Source: Glycomyces algeriensis (lineage in GTDB: Bacteria; Actinomycetota; Actinomycetes; Mycobacteriales; Micromonosporaceae). From it: DNA of 64,000 bases. Under the pieces are notes generated by a model. The model saw only the letters and a program-made list of their open reading frames with translations. It did not search any database and had not been told where the DNA came from. The translations under genes and the position numbers were made by a program. The stretch lies in assembly GCF_027622855.1 (NCBI RefSeq), contig NZ_JAPZVR010000009.1:47865-111864 (forward strand), written 5' to 3'. Shown piece by piece: positions 14,648 to 23,853 of the stretch (positions are counted from its first letter, which is position 1; each line of letters begins with the position of its first letter).

Positions 14648-16582
14648 TCACTCTTTTCTCGAAGGTCGGTAGACCTCTCCACCACCAGAGCCGCCGCCTC
14701 CGCTGGACGCAGCCGTCCCGCTTTGGCCGCCGGCGCCGGCCGGTTGGTCGGCTCCCGTCTTCTGCTCTGGCAGGGTGTCAGTGCCGCGCGGCGTGCGCAC
14801 GGAGTCGGGGACCTCTTCGGGTCGCGCGTCGTCGCGGCGGCGCGAGGTCCGTTCGCGCTCTCGCTCGCGTTCGGCCTCGCGCTCGGTTTCGCTGGTCCGT
14901 CTGCCAAGAAGGGAGTCGGCGACGCCGCCGCCTGCGACGAGTCCAGCGATGCGCCTGCCTGGTCGCAGAAGAAGCCAAGCCGCTACGCCTAGCAGTCCAA
15001 TAAGGACAACTTGTAGCCAGACTGGCATTGCCGTACCCAGGATGCGACTCGAGGCCCAGATGTAGATCACGGCGGCGAGCGAGAAGATCGCGACGTTGAT
15101 GATCGCGCCGAGGACCGTGTTGACCAGGCGCTTGAATGGGCCACCGGCCGGGCGCAGGAGCGCGATGGTGCCGATGATCGGCAGGGCGACGATCGCGAAG
15201 CGGACGATCATGAAGCCCAGGATGATCAGGATCGACGCGGTGAGGTCGAAGAGGGAGAAGAAAATCGCGGTAAGCAGGGCGAGGAAGCCGGTTCCGGTGC
15301 GCTCCCAGGCGCGCTGCCCGCTGATGTTGGCGTAGGCCTCGGGGTCCTCGGTCTGGATCTGGGCGACCAGGTTCCGCCAGAGTTCCTGCTTTTCCTCAAT
15401 GAGGTCATTGCGGGTGCCGGGGTCGTCGGCTTCGGCGTCTTCCTGCCATGAGAAGGCTTGAGCGGCAAAGAGTGCGGGTCCGTACTTGTAAGCTGCGTTG
15501 GATTCGGTGACGACCGGGTTCCCGTCGGCGTCCTCGACCACTTCGCCGTCGCGCTCCTGGAACGTGACCTCTTCGCTCTGACCGAGCATGGTCCGCAGCC
15601 AGTTCTGGTAGAGCACCTGACCGGCGACGGTGTCGGAGGCGACTACGGCGGCGGTGCGGGTGTCGATACAGAAGTCCTCGCCGTTGAGCTCCTTGAGCTC
15701 GTCGTAGCGTTCGCGGTCCATGCCGTCTTCGCGGATGCAGCCCTCGACCTGGTCATCGTTGATGAGCACAGTACTGAGGTTCATGCCGATGGTCAGGGCT
15801 TGGTCGGTGTACTCGGCGGCCTTGACCGGCCAGCGGACCACGGCGGTGACGAGCACGAGGATGAGCACCGCCCAGGCCACGGTCGTGACCGCGTTGTTCA
15901 TGTCGGCTTGCTTTGAGCGCCAAAGCAGGTAGAGGCCGATGAGGCCGACGGTGACCGCGCCGAAGACGGTGAAGATCTGGCGGTACAGGACCTCGGTGCC
16001 CTGCTCCATGAATTCGTTGGACCAGCCCCACATGTTGTCGGGCTCCCACGCGGCCTGGCGCATCGAATTCGCCGCGCCGACCGTGGCTACCGACAGGTTG
16101 AACTCCATGTTCGCCAGGGCGTTCGCGGTGTCGGCGCCGTTGGGGACCGAGACCGCGTCGACGCAGCCGCCGCCGATCGCCATTTCCTGGGATCCGTACA
16201 TCGGAAGCTGGTAGCCGGCGTAGCCGTAGCGGCTGTAGGTGCCGATGCCCTCGCTCTTGTCGAGGTTGCTCGGGTCGGCGAACCAGCCGGCCATGCCGGA
16301 GTCGGGTGAGGCCGGCTGCGGCGCGGCCTCGCACTGGAGTTCCTGTCCCGTCGGCAGTTCCTCGACGCATTGAGACCACGCGGTGTGCCACTCATAATCC
16401 GTGCACCCCTCCGCATCAGCCTGCGCCCCAGCCATACCCGGTGTGAACACTAGGGCCCCGGCAGCCGCCGTCAAGGCGAGCAGGACCCGGCCTAGACGTC
16501 CGGCCGCGCGTTTGGCGAGGCCCGGTCGTCGGGGTGCGGGGGTAGGAGGAGCAAGGTCGTGATCGGCGGAGGGGTCGGTCAC
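14648..16582 (-). CDS. Polytopic VirB6/TrbL-like transfer channel protein
   Basis: 644 aa from a GTG start at 16582 that overlaps the VirB4 stop (GTGA). Signal peptide with a basic N-region and cleavage near AGAQA. A Cys-containing outer segment is followed by a membrane helix around residues 200-225, a large outer loop, and a cluster of four or five helices at ~400-545 with a Gly/Pro core (LLRPAGGPFKRLVNTVLG). The C-terminal tail is cytoplasmic, very charged (Glu-Arg repeats) and ends with a Gly-rich stretch. Topology and position after VirB4 match VirB6-like proteins of Gram-positive T4SS. Confidence 0.7.
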   Translation of the reverse strand: MTDPSADHDLAPPTPAPRRPGLAKRAAGRLGRVLLALTAAAGALVFTPGMAGAQADAEGCTDYEWHTAWSQCVEELPTGQELQCEAAPQPASPDSGMAGWFADPSNLDKSEGIGTYSRYGYAGYQLPMYGSQEMAIGGGCVDAVSVPNGADTANALANMEFNLSVATVGAANSMRQAAWEPDNMWGWSNEFMEQGTEVLYRQIFTVFGAVTVGLIGLYLLWRSKQADMNNAVTTVAWAVLILVLVTAVVRWPVKAAEYTDQALTIGMNLSTVLINDDQVEGCIREDGMDRERYDELKELNGEDFCIDTRTAAVVASDTVAGQVLYQNWLRTMLGQSEEVTFQERDGEVVEDADGNPVVTESNAAYKYGPALFAAQAFSWQEDAEADDPGTRNDLIEEKQELWRNLVAQIQTEDPEAYANISGQRAWERTGTGFLALLTAIFFSLFDLTASILIILGFMIVRFAIVALPIIGTIALLRPAGGPFKRLVNTVLGAIINVAIFSLAAVIYIWASSRILGTAMPVWLQVVLIGLLGVAAWLLLRPGRRIAGLVAGGGVADSLLGRRTSETEREAERERERERTSRRRDDARPEEVPDSVRTPRGTDTLPEQKTGADQPAGAGGQSGTAASSGGGGSGGGEVYRPSRKE

Positions 16583-19500
16583 TTCGCCTCCCCGGGCGTG
16601 GTGTTCAGGTACTCGAGCAGGTTGCGGACCCAGCTGAAGTCGGCGCGGATGCGCTGCACGCGTCCGTCGACGTCGCGCATCACGAACTCGCGGTAGGGGA
16701 GCTTCTGCGTCTCCGCCGCGTCCACCTCCGAAAGCGAGGCGAGGACGCTCTCGTACCCGACCCCCGTGGGTACGCGGAGCAGCTTCAGCGCTTCTTCGGC
16801 CACCTCGCGGTCCTCGGCGATGCGGCCGACGAAGACCGTGGAGACGAGGTTCTGGACGTCGAGGCCGAGGATGTCCTTGGGGTTCTGGCTCGCCACCAGC
16901 GCCGCGAGGTTCCACTTGCGGGAGTCGCGGGCCAGGCGGACCAGGAACGAGCGGCCGGACTTCCAGCCCTCCATGAAGTGCGCTTCGTCGAGGCCGACGA
17001 GCTTGCGGCGGTGCATGTCCCCGCCGTAGGCGCGGCGCACGGCCAGGCGGTGCGCGGTGTGGAGCATCGGCAGGGCCAGGGCCTCTTCGGCGCTCCAGTA
17101 CTCGCGTTCGATGCCGAGGTCGGGGAGGCGCAGGCCGGACATGGTGATCACCGTGAGCGCGGTGTCGTCCTCCAGGACGCCCTTGTCAGGGCTGCCGAAG
17201 AACAGCTTCGCGAGCGGCATCTCGGCGGTGTCGAGCAGGAGCGCGGCGAGTTCGGCGCCGTCGCCGGTGACGTGGTCCTCGGCGTCCTGCAGGGACTCGA
17301 CGATGTCCTCGATGGTCGAGTCCTCCTCGGCCGGCACGTGCCGGGCCGCGTGGCGCAGGAGCCGCGCCGTGGAGGCCTCGCGCTGGATCTGAGGAGGCAG
17401 GAGCATCGCGCAGATGTCCTGCACGAGCATGCGCCGTTCGCTGCGCGCGTTGGAGACCGCGATGTCGTACTCGCGCTGGCCGTCAGGGGAGTCCTCGTAG
17501 TGCTCGCGCTTCGGGGACGGGATGAGCGCGTATGGCGCGAGCGTCCCGTACTCCGAGCCGGTGAGGTTGAGGACCCGCGAGAACGGCTTGAGCTCGGGCA
17601 TCTCGCACAGCCGCGCGAGCGGGCCCGAAGGGTCGAGGAGCGTGACCTGGACGCCGCGGCGGGCCGCGAGGTAGCCGATCGCGCCCATGAGCGTCGATTT
17701 ACCGCCGCCGGGTTCGGCGACGAAGACCGAGAGGCCGGACTTCTCGCGCACTTCGGTGGCGAAGTGCATGTCGAGGAAGACCGGGCGGCGGCAGGTGCCG
17801 GCGGTGCGGCCGATGAGGTCGCCCCGCTGGTCACCCACGGTCGAGGCGGCCTGCGGCAGGGCCGCGGCGAAGAGCTTGACGGGCATGCGGCGCACGTAGC
17901 CGGTCTGGGCGACCGGTTCGCCGGGGATGAACTCGCGGGCGAGCCAGTCCTGGTTCTTCGGGTGCTGGAGGCTGATGCGCATGTCCCGCTGGTACATCTG
18001 CATCAGCGTGCGGGCGCGCTCCAGGCACTCCTCTTTGGTGTCGGCGGTGACGGCGATGCGATGCCAGCCGTGGGCGCGGGCGGCGTCGATCGGCAGGCCG
18101 GTGGTCATCTCGTCGCCCACGCCGAGGGCGCGTTCGGCGAGGCGCTGGAGCTCCGGCGGGGCGTCCATCGCGTGCTCGTCGTAGTCGCGCTGCTGGCTCC
18201 GGATGAGGCGCAGGCGGTGGTCGAGGTCGCGGAACGCTTCGCCGGGGCCGAGGATGTCGATGCGGCTCGAGAGCTCGACGGGCCAGGGGCAGCGCTCGTG
18301 GAAGTGCAGCCACGGCTCGTGGCGCTGGGGGATCTCGAGCTCTTCCATGCGCCCCACGGTGAGGACCGCGGTGTGCTTCTCCTCGCCGGTGAGGCGGTTG
18401 ACGAGCTTGACGGTGGAGCCGTAGGGGCTGCGGTAGCGCTCGATCGACTCGGTGAGGGCCAGGACGTCGCCGGACTCCCACTCGCCGTTCGAGCCCGAGA
18501 GCAGGCGCGGCGGCGCCATGCCGAGCGCGACGGAGCGGTAGACGAGCCATTCGAGCTCGGCAGTGGTGGCGCGGCGGGCGCGCACGCCGAAGGAGCCGAG
18601 GACCTCGTCGAACTGGAGGCTGCGCTTCTCGATCTTCTCGCGCTCGGAGAGCTTGGTGCCGCGGCCGAACATGCGGCCGACCTTCTCGCCCAGCTGGTCG
18701 AGGGCGCCGCGGCGGCTGAAGGTGATGCCGAGGAACGTCTCGCCCTCGGCGTGCGAGAGCTGCTGGAGGTGGCGCTGGGCGGCCACGAGGTGGTCGGCCC
18801 AGCTGGTGCCGCCGGGGACGGTGCGCAGCGGGCGGGCGGTGTTGTGGTCGACGGTGCGGGCCCACTGGTCGGCCGGGAACGGCCGGGTGGTGCGGCGCAG
18901 GTGGACGCGCATACCCGCGAGGCCGGCGAACTGCTCGGCGATGGCGATGATGAGCGCCTCGCGCTCGAGGTCGGGCCGGAAGGACCAGCGCACGCCGGGC
19001 AGCTTGTACCAGGCGGTGACCGAGGCGGGCGTGAACGTGGCGTGCCCGGCGATCTCGGTGAGGCTCAGCTCGCGGAGCGGCTGCTTCTCCTTGTCGCGGG
19101 GCAGCGGCTTGACGCGGGTCGGTTTGAGGTCCGTCGTCTGGAGCTGTGCTTCCTCGGCGCGGGCCTGCTTGACCGGGACGAGGTCCTGGCCCGGCACCCG
19201 TTGTGCACCCTTTTGTTCAGCTGCTGTACGACCTGTGGAAACATTCCCGCGCCGCTGGTCAACAGCCTGTGGATAACTCTGCCCCTGCTGTGGATAACTT
19301 CCGTTGTGCTGTGGATAACCCTGTGGATTTCCGCTGGTCGGAGCCTGTGGGTAACGCTGTTGATAGCCCTGTGGATAACTCCCCGGATTCTGTGGATAAC
19401 CCTGGGGATAAGCCTGTGGACGACTCCCTGCGGGCGGCGTCATCGGCGCAGGTGGCGAAGCGTGTCGGACGGAGTCCGAAGAGGAGGCCGGGCGACCCTG

Positions 19501-19725
19501 CTCTACAGGGGAGGGCTGGGCGGCGGGGCTCGGCTGCGTGGGCGCCGGCGCGGGCGGGCTCGCTGAGCGGACCGACTTGACCGGCTCTGCTCTGAATACC
19601 GCGTCCGCCAGGGCGGTGGCGTCGTCGCCGAGGTCGCCGGTCTGCCGCTCCCGGTCCCGCACGGGTGCGGGGGGTCGGGGGGCGGAGAACTTGGCGACGG
19701 GCTGTCGGCGATCCTCGCCGCTCAT
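16579..19725 (-). CDS. VirB4/TraC-like secretion ATPase with YPQ repeats
   Basis: 1048 aa. Residues ~95-165 are a Pro/Gln/Tyr/Gly repeat region whose DNA holds a DnaA-box cluster. The central part is the VirB4 N-terminal domain (LRHVRWSFRPDLE-type segment, PFPADQWARTVDHNTARPL). The P-loop EPGGGKST lies near residue 673 and Walker B LVGLDEAHF near 912, followed by ASQNPKD (sensor). It powers assembly of, and transfer through, a T4SS-like channel at the cytoplasmic membrane. It overlaps genes on both sides (ATGA/GTGA). The disordered N-terminus is an addition to the usual family layout. No relaxase or VirD4 coupling ATPase is nearby. Confidence 0.8.
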   Translation of the reverse strand: MSGEDRRQPVAKFSAPRPPAPVRDRERQTGDLGDDATALADAVFRAEPVKSVRSASPPAPAPTQPSPAAQPSPVEQGRPASSSDSVRHASPPAPMTPPAGSRPQAYPQGYPQNPGSYPQGYQQRYPQAPTSGNPQGYPQHNGSYPQQGQSYPQAVDQRRGNVSTGRTAAEQKGAQRVPGQDLVPVKQARAEEAQLQTTDLKPTRVKPLPRDKEKQPLRELSLTEIAGHATFTPASVTAWYKLPGVRWSFRPDLEREALIIAIAEQFAGLAGMRVHLRRTTRPFPADQWARTVDHNTARPLRTVPGGTSWADHLVAAQRHLQQLSHAEGETFLGITFSRRGALDQLGEKVGRMFGRGTKLSEREKIEKRSLQFDEVLGSFGVRARRATTAELEWLVYRSVALGMAPPRLLSGSNGEWESGDVLALTESIERYRSPYGSTVKLVNRLTGEEKHTAVLTVGRMEELEIPQRHEPWLHFHERCPWPVELSSRIDILGPGEAFRDLDHRLRLIRSQQRDYDEHAMDAPPELQRLAERALGVGDEMTTGLPIDAARAHGWHRIAVTADTKEECLERARTLMQMYQRDMRISLQHPKNQDWLAREFIPGEPVAQTGYVRRMPVKLFAAALPQAASTVGDQRGDLIGRTAGTCRRPVFLDMHFATEVREKSGLSVFVAEPGGGKSTLMGAIGYLAARRGVQVTLLDPSGPLARLCEMPELKPFSRVLNLTGSEYGTLAPYALIPSPKREHYEDSPDGQREYDIAVSNARSERRMLVQDICAMLLPPQIQREASTARLLRHAARHVPAEEDSTIEDIVESLQDAEDHVTGDGAELAALLLDTAEMPLAKLFFGSPDKGVLEDDTALTVITMSGLRLPDLGIEREYWSAEEALALPMLHTAHRLAVRRAYGGDMHRRKLVGLDEAHFMEGWKSGRSFLVRLARDSRKWNLAALVASQNPKDILGLDVQNLVSTVFVGRIAEDREVAEEALKLLRVPTGVGYESVLASLSEVDAAETQKLPYREFVMRDVDGRVQRIRADFSWVRNLLEYLNTTPGEAK
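19268..19411 (-). repeat. Cluster of DnaA boxes inside the VirB4-like coding repeat
   Basis: Perfect TTATCCACA (minus strand) at 19268-19276, 19289-19297, 19310-19318, 19370-19378 and 19391-19399, with one-mismatch copies at 19346-19354 and 19403-19411. All have one orientation and are spaced by 12, 21, 24 or multiples. They encode YPQ, and all five perfect copies use the codon string NNT-TAT-CCA-CAG, unlike the GC-ending codons of the rest of the gene. This looks like a replication origin or DnaA-titration site written within a protein repeat. Simple expansion of a YPQ-coding unit is the alternative. Confidence 0.7.
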
Positions 19726-20111
19726 AGACGCTCCTCAGTTCGGACGGGCTCCACGAGTGTGGGCCGCAAGCGGATCGAACGGGTCGTGAACGCCGGGATC
19801 CGCTTCTCGTCGCCGGCGTCGCGCGTGTGCTTCCAGTCGGTGAGCAGGGTGCGGACGACCGTGGTCGCGGGGCGGTCGGAGTCGACGTAGCGGAAGATCA
19901 GCGAGGTGGCGACGAGGGCGAGGGAGATCTCGATGGCGGGGAAGAGGTCCACGTCGCCGGTGAAGGTCCAGCGGAGCAGCATGAACAGCGCGAGGAGGGC
20001 CGCGAAGGCGCCGTACTGCCCGTAGGGGAGGTGGACGGGGAGGGTGTATCCGGGAGGGCCGAGGTACAGCAGCCGGGCACGGTAGATGTCGTCGTCGGTG
20101 CGCAAGCGCAT
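19722..20111 (-). CDS. Small membrane protein before VirB4 (PrgI/VirB3-like)
   Basis: 129 aa. An N-terminal DIYRARLLYLGPPGYTLPVHLPYGQYG segment, interrupted by turns, is followed by two membrane helices at about residues 35-52 and 60-77 and a basic tail. Two-helix proteins of this size directly upstream of virB4, overlapping it by ATGA, are the VirB3/PrgI-like inner-membrane partners of the ATPase. The assignment rests on position and topology rather than sequence motif. Confidence 0.6.
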   Translation of the reverse strand: MRLRTDDDIYRARLLYLGPPGYTLPVHLPYGQYGAFAALLALFMLLRWTFTGDVDLFPAIEISLALVATSLIFRYVDSDRPATTVVRTLLTDWKHTRDAGDEKRIPAFTTRSIRLRPTLVEPVRTEERL

Positions 20112-20158
20112 GGCTGTCCTCCGTCCGGCCTTGCTTCAGGGGCGATGTGGGGGCTCTG

Positions 20159-20437
20159 CTAGTCCTCGGAGCTGAAGAGGACGTCGACCAGGCCGCTGCC
20201 TACGGCGACCAGGACCACGGCTCCGGCGATGAACGCGATGCCGATGATCGCGATCGTGGAGGAGGTGAGCACGCGGCTGACCTCGCCCTTGTTGGAGCGC
20301 GCGATGAAGATGAGTCCCAGGATGGCCAAGAGGATCGGGGCGATCTTCGACAGGAAGAAGCCGATGATCCCCTGCGTGTTGATCTCGGCGCCGGCCTGGG
20401 CGTGCGCGGCCACCGTCCAGAGTGTCTCACTCATCAT
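20159..20437 (-). CDS. Small two-helix membrane protein (VirB2/TrbC-like)
   Basis: 92 aa from ATG at 20437 (alternatives 20449 and 20434). A short N-terminus, then two hydrophobic helices (about 25-45 and 57-82) joined by a basic loop ARSNKGEVSR, and an acidic end. This is the layout of VirB2/TrbC pilin-like subunits, and it is the first gene of the minus-strand transfer operon. No signal-peptidase site is obvious. Confidence 0.55.
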   Translation of the reverse strand: MMSETLWTVAAHAQAGAEINTQGIIGFFLSKIAPILLAILGLIFIARSNKGEVSRVLTSSTIAIIGIAFIAGAVVLVAVGSGLVDVLFSSED

Positions 20438-20822
20438 CGTCAGTCCCATCCTTCCGTCACAGGAGTCACTGTTGTCTCACGTAACGCAATTTTCACTCAT
20501 GTTTCTTGTCTCCCAACCCAATGCCGGGTCTTGCCCTCATCATATGCCGCGGTGCTGACAGAACGCACCTTCGTCGGGCCGAAGAGCGACTGCAAGCGCT
20601 GCCAGGAGACAGTGAATCTGATTCGGCAGCGGATGGCAATCCGATGGACGCGATCACTCCGTGTCGGCAATCCGACACTAAACTCAGGGAGGACGGTGTC
20701 CTACGCTCGGAGACGGCCTGGCACCGCACAATAGAGCCCGAGTACCCAGCACCGCCCGCCACAACCGAATCCAGCCCACACCGCCGGCCACCAGGCCGAG
20801 CAACGACCTCTCGGAGACCACC
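20438..20822. other. Divergent control region of the transfer operon
   Basis: 385 bp without a convincing gene, between the start of the T4SS-like operon (minus) and the 277-aa membrane protein (plus). It carries a perfect palindrome at 20661-20678 and otherwise no feature I can name. Promoters for both directions should lie here. Confidence 0.5.
20661..20678. promoter_or_regulatory. Palindrome GTGTCGG-CAAT-CCGACAC, operator candidate
   Basis: Perfect 7-bp arms with a 4-bp spacer, placed centrally in the divergent region. It suits a small HTH dimer that could control the transfer operon, the plus-strand operon, or both. Confidence 0.4.
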
Positions 20823-21656
20823 ATGGACTACATCGACGACATCGCCGGGCGGCTGACCGCCGCCGCGATCGCCTTCGCCGTCGCCGGTCTCGCCGTCGCC
20901 GCCCTCTCCGCCGCCGCCCTCGGCGGGGTGCGGGCCTCCGAGAAGTGGCCCTCCGCGCCCGTCCCGCGCTTCGGCCGCCCCGCCGTCATGGCCGGCGCCC
21001 TCCTCGGCCTCGTCATGTTCGCCCTCGCCGCGGGCCTGTTCTCCTTGGCGCAGTTCGGGACCGGGCTCAACGCCAACGTGCGGGTGCTCCTCGCGGTCGG
21101 CGTCGACCTGGCCGCCCTCGCCCTCGGATTGTGGTTGGTGAGCTACGTTGCGGGGAACATCGAGATGCGCACGCTCATCAACGTGCCCGACCAGCCGATG
21201 AACCCGCCGCCCATCCCGGTGTCGGGCGATCCGACCCGCTACCAGATGCCGGACTACACGGAGACCCCCATGGAACCCGAGCCGCAGGACTACCCGCACG
21301 CCGCACCGGAACCGCGCCACCCGCAGCAGTACCAGCAGGCGTACTCCGAGCCGCGGTCGCCGTACGCGCCTGACACCGCCGCCACCGGCAGCCTCCCCGC
21401 CGCCCGCTCCAAGGTCCCGACCATCCCCACCGACACCCGGCCCGGCTGGGTCTTCCAGGACCGCGGCACCGGCGCCTACTACGCCGCCGTCGCCCAGAGC
21501 CGCGGCGGCATCAGCCTCCTCGCCCTCGACGACTTCACCGTCGCCCGCACCGCCTCCCTCGTCGGCCCCCTCGAACTCGTCGGCTCCGTCGAGGCCACCG
21601 TGTGGCCCTTGGAGAACGGCGAGAACGGCAGGACCGAGGCCGAAGCCGACCGCTGA
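20823..21656 (+). CDS. Four-helix membrane protein with Pro-rich tail
   Basis: 277 aa. Membrane helices at about residues 10-32, 52-75 and 85-112 plus a weaker one, then a long cytoplasmic Pro/Tyr/Glu-rich linker and a small C-terminal folded segment (RPGWVFQDRGTGAYYAAVA ... LALDDFTVARTASLVGPLELVG). Transcribed away from the T4SS-like operon and towards T7SS-like genes. Function unknown. Confidence 0.55.
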   Translation: MDYIDDIAGRLTAAAIAFAVAGLAVAALSAAALGGVRASEKWPSAPVPRFGRPAVMAGALLGLVMFALAAGLFSLAQFGTGLNANVRVLLAVGVDLAALALGLWLVSYVAGNIEMRTLINVPDQPMNPPPIPVSGDPTRYQMPDYTETPMEPEPQDYPHAAPEPRHPQQYQQAYSEPRSPYAPDTAATGSLPAARSKVPTIPTDTRPGWVFQDRGTGAYYAAVAQSRGGISLLALDDFTVARTASLVGPLELVGSVEATVWPLENGENGRTEAEADR

Positions 21657-21790
21657 CACGGCGGTCAGAGCAACGCCCTCCACGCCGGTGAGCTGCCCGA
21701 ACGGTAGTCCCTACCCCTCGCGCAGCGGTGCGCTCCGCACTCGTTTGTTCGGTATTGTCATGGTGACGTCCACCGAAGTGAGCCGCCGCT

Positions 21791-22567
21791 GTGACCGATC
21801 CCGGCCAGACTTTCACCGACATCGATGAATATGTGACGCTGCGCCTCGACGACGACAAGATCATCGTCGCGGTGACGGCCGCCGGTTTCCGTCAGCCCAC
21901 CAGCACCATCGCCCGCCTCGTCACCGAGCTCGCCGCCCGGCTGCCCCGCCCCGGAGCCGAAGCCGACGCCGCGGTCGCCAACGGCGTCAAGGCGATCGGG
22001 GAACTCCAGCAGGCCGCCGCCACCGGCGGCTACGAGGCCTTCGCCGCCATGATGCGCGGCCGCCTCGGCATCGACGGGACGCCCAGCCCCATCGGGCCCG
22101 CGAACACCCTCAGCCGCGACCCCGAGCACGACCGCGCCCTCGCCGGGCACCTCGACGGCGTCCTCAAGACCATGCGCGCCGCCCAGACCGCCCGCACCGG
22201 CCCCGCCGCCGACCGCGACCGCCTCGAGGTCAAACTCCACAGCGACGAAGGCGACCTCGCCGTCACCGCCAGCGCCGCCCTGGCCGTCGCCGCCGTCTGG
22301 ATCGCCCCCGCCGCCCGCCAACGAGGCCTCGACGGACTCGGCCAAGCCCTCACCGACCTCATCGCCCGCGCCCGCGGCGAACTGCGCCGCGCCGCCGAGC
22401 AGCGGGCCCGGGACGCCCTCCCCGCCGACCTCGCCGCCAAGACCGAGCAGGCCCCCGCCGCCGCCGACCGCGCCACCCGCGCCGCCAGCGACATGGCCGA
22501 CCACGTGCAACGACTCAGCCAGCGGATCAGCGACCTCAGCAACCAGGGAAAGGCAGGACCCCGATGA
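21791..22567 (+). CDS. Long YbaB-like helical protein, module C
   Basis: 258 aa, GTG start at 21791. Starts with strands like YbaB (YVTLRLDDDKIIVAVTAAGF), then helices, and a second strand-helix unit (LEVKLHSDEGDLAVTASAAL). It may therefore be two fused YbaB-like units. The last ~75 residues form an Ala-rich coiled coil. It overlaps the next small helical gene by ATGA and heads a T7SS-type set, as YbaB-like genes do in modules A and B. The YbaB assignment is weaker here. Confidence 0.5.
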   Translation: MTDPGQTFTDIDEYVTLRLDDDKIIVAVTAAGFRQPTSTIARLVTELAARLPRPGAEADAAVANGVKAIGELQQAAATGGYEAFAAMMRGRLGIDGTPSPIGPANTLSRDPEHDRALAGHLDGVLKTMRAAQTARTGPAADRDRLEVKLHSDEGDLAVTASAALAVAAVWIAPAARQRGLDGLGQALTDLIARARGELRRAAEQRARDALPADLAAKTEQAPAAADRATRAASDMADHVQRLSQRISDLSNQGKAGPR

Positions 22568-22869
22568 CCCGCGTCTTCGACAGCGAATTCGTCCGGCAGC
22601 TCGGCGCCGACATCGAGGCCAACGTGGTCCCGATCCTGGAGAGCACCGACCAGCTCCTCCAGGTCATGAGCGAGATCGACCGCGGGCTCTACACCACCGT
22701 CACGCTCCCCATGGCCGCCGCCTACTCCATCGCCACGTCCACTGTCACCGAGTCCATGGCCGGAGCCGCCGAATGCTTCCGCGAGGTCAACGCCGCACTT
22801 GACGCGTGCGCGCAGGATATGGACGACACCGACGAAGCCTGCGCCACCGCGTTCGGCGCGAACGGATAG
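22564..22869 (+). CDS. Small helical WXG100-like protein, module C
   Basis: 101 aa, helical, overlapping the previous stop by ATGA. Begins FDSEFVRQLGADIEANVVPILES, with a second long helix after about residue 50. There is no WxG triad and no YxxxD tail, so it is a divergent T7SS small partner. It occupies the same slot as the EspC-like genes of the other modules, before a WXG/membrane protein. Confidence 0.5.
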   Translation: MTRVFDSEFVRQLGADIEANVVPILESTDQLLQVMSEIDRGLYTTVTLPMAAAYSIATSTVTESMAGAAECFREVNAALDACAQDMDDTDEACATAFGANG

Positions 22870-22881
22870 GAGCGGGCGACC

Positions 22882-23853
22882 ATGTCAACGGGGCAGCGCA
22901 TCATGGAGGCCGGGGAGGCGATGGCCGGCGAGTACAACGCCGTCATCAAGGGCTGCGCCATCGGCATCGCCGCGCCCGCCATCGCCTTCGGGCTCTCCAC
23001 GCAGGCGCTCGCCACCGTCGTCTACCTCAACCAGTGCAACCCCGGCGACATCATGAAAGGCGCCGGCGCCTGGATCGCCTTGGCGGAGAAGAACCTCGAA
23101 GCGGTCGAAGCGCTCCAGGCCGAGTTCGACAAAGTCAACGACGAGAACTGGTCCGGCGACGACGCCGAAGCGTTCAAGGCCGCCGCCGGGGACGTCAAGG
23201 CCCAGCTCACCCAGCTCGCCGTCAACGCCTACCTCGTCGGCGCGCAACTGCTCGCGTTCGCGGTGATGCTCACCGTCTTCTGGATGTTCCTCACCGCCGC
23301 CACCGCCATCATGGCCGTCTACTTCGGCGCGTACCTCGCCGCGCTCGGCGGCGTCGTCAGCGCCGTCGGCGCCCCCGCGATCCTGACCAGCGCGAACGTC
23401 ACCGCCGCCGCGCTGCTGGCCACCGCCAAGAGCTTCGAGGCCACCCTCATCTCGATCTCGACCGGGTGCGCGGCGATCACCGGCGCGATGTCGGTCTTCA
23501 CGTTCGCGTTCCAGAAGGCCCAGGGCAACCCGGTCTCGCCGCTCGACATCGCCGGCGCGGGCCTCACCAACATGATCGAGGGCCTGCTCGTCTACGGGCT
23601 CAACGCGGCCACGATGACCTCGGGCGGGCGGCACGCCACCGGCGCGCTGGCCAGCGGCTGGGCGCTCGCGGGGCACTTGACGCAGGCGGCTTCGACGGCG
23701 TTTCCGGCGTACAAGGGCGAGGACGAGGGCTGGGAGACCGGGTTCGACGGCGGCGGGCCGCTGCTCGGTGTGCCCGACTCGGCGCTCAACTGGCTGTGGG
23801 AGGACAACGCGCCCGAGTCGATGAAGAACCCCGAAGACCTGGACTGGTCCTGA
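22882..23853 (+). CDS. WXG-type multi-pass membrane protein, module C
   Basis: 323 aa. An N-terminal hydrophobic helix at about residues 25-47, a helical hairpin with the WxG turn (NWSGDDAEAFK near residues 91-101), then a bundle of hydrophobic helices from about 120 to 240 rich in Ala and Gly. The tail is short and acidic. It belongs to the same carrier family as the genes at 8265 and 28178 but has more membrane segments, and no toxin gene follows it. It may form the secretion pore or anchor. Confidence 0.6.
   Translation: MSTGQRIMEAGEAMAGEYNAVIKGCAIGIAAPAIAFGLSTQALATVVYLNQCNPGDIMKGAGAWIALAEKNLEAVEALQAEFDKVNDENWSGDDAEAFKAAAGDVKAQLTQLAVNAYLVGAQLLAFAVMLTVFWMFLTAATAIMAVYFGAYLAALGGVVSAVGAPAILTSANVTAAALLATAKSFEATLISISTGCAAITGAMSVFTFAFQKAQGNPVSPLDIAGAGLTNMIEGLLVYGLNAATMTSGGRHATGALASGWALAGHLTQAASTAFPAYKGEDEGWETGFDGGGPLLGVPDSALNWLWEDNAPESMKNPEDLDWS

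Noticed and set aside
16978-19566. 862-codon open frame antisense to the VirB4-like gene
   Set aside because: Typical long antisense shadow in high-GC DNA; composition is repetitive Gly/Arg/Glu and no domain is seen.
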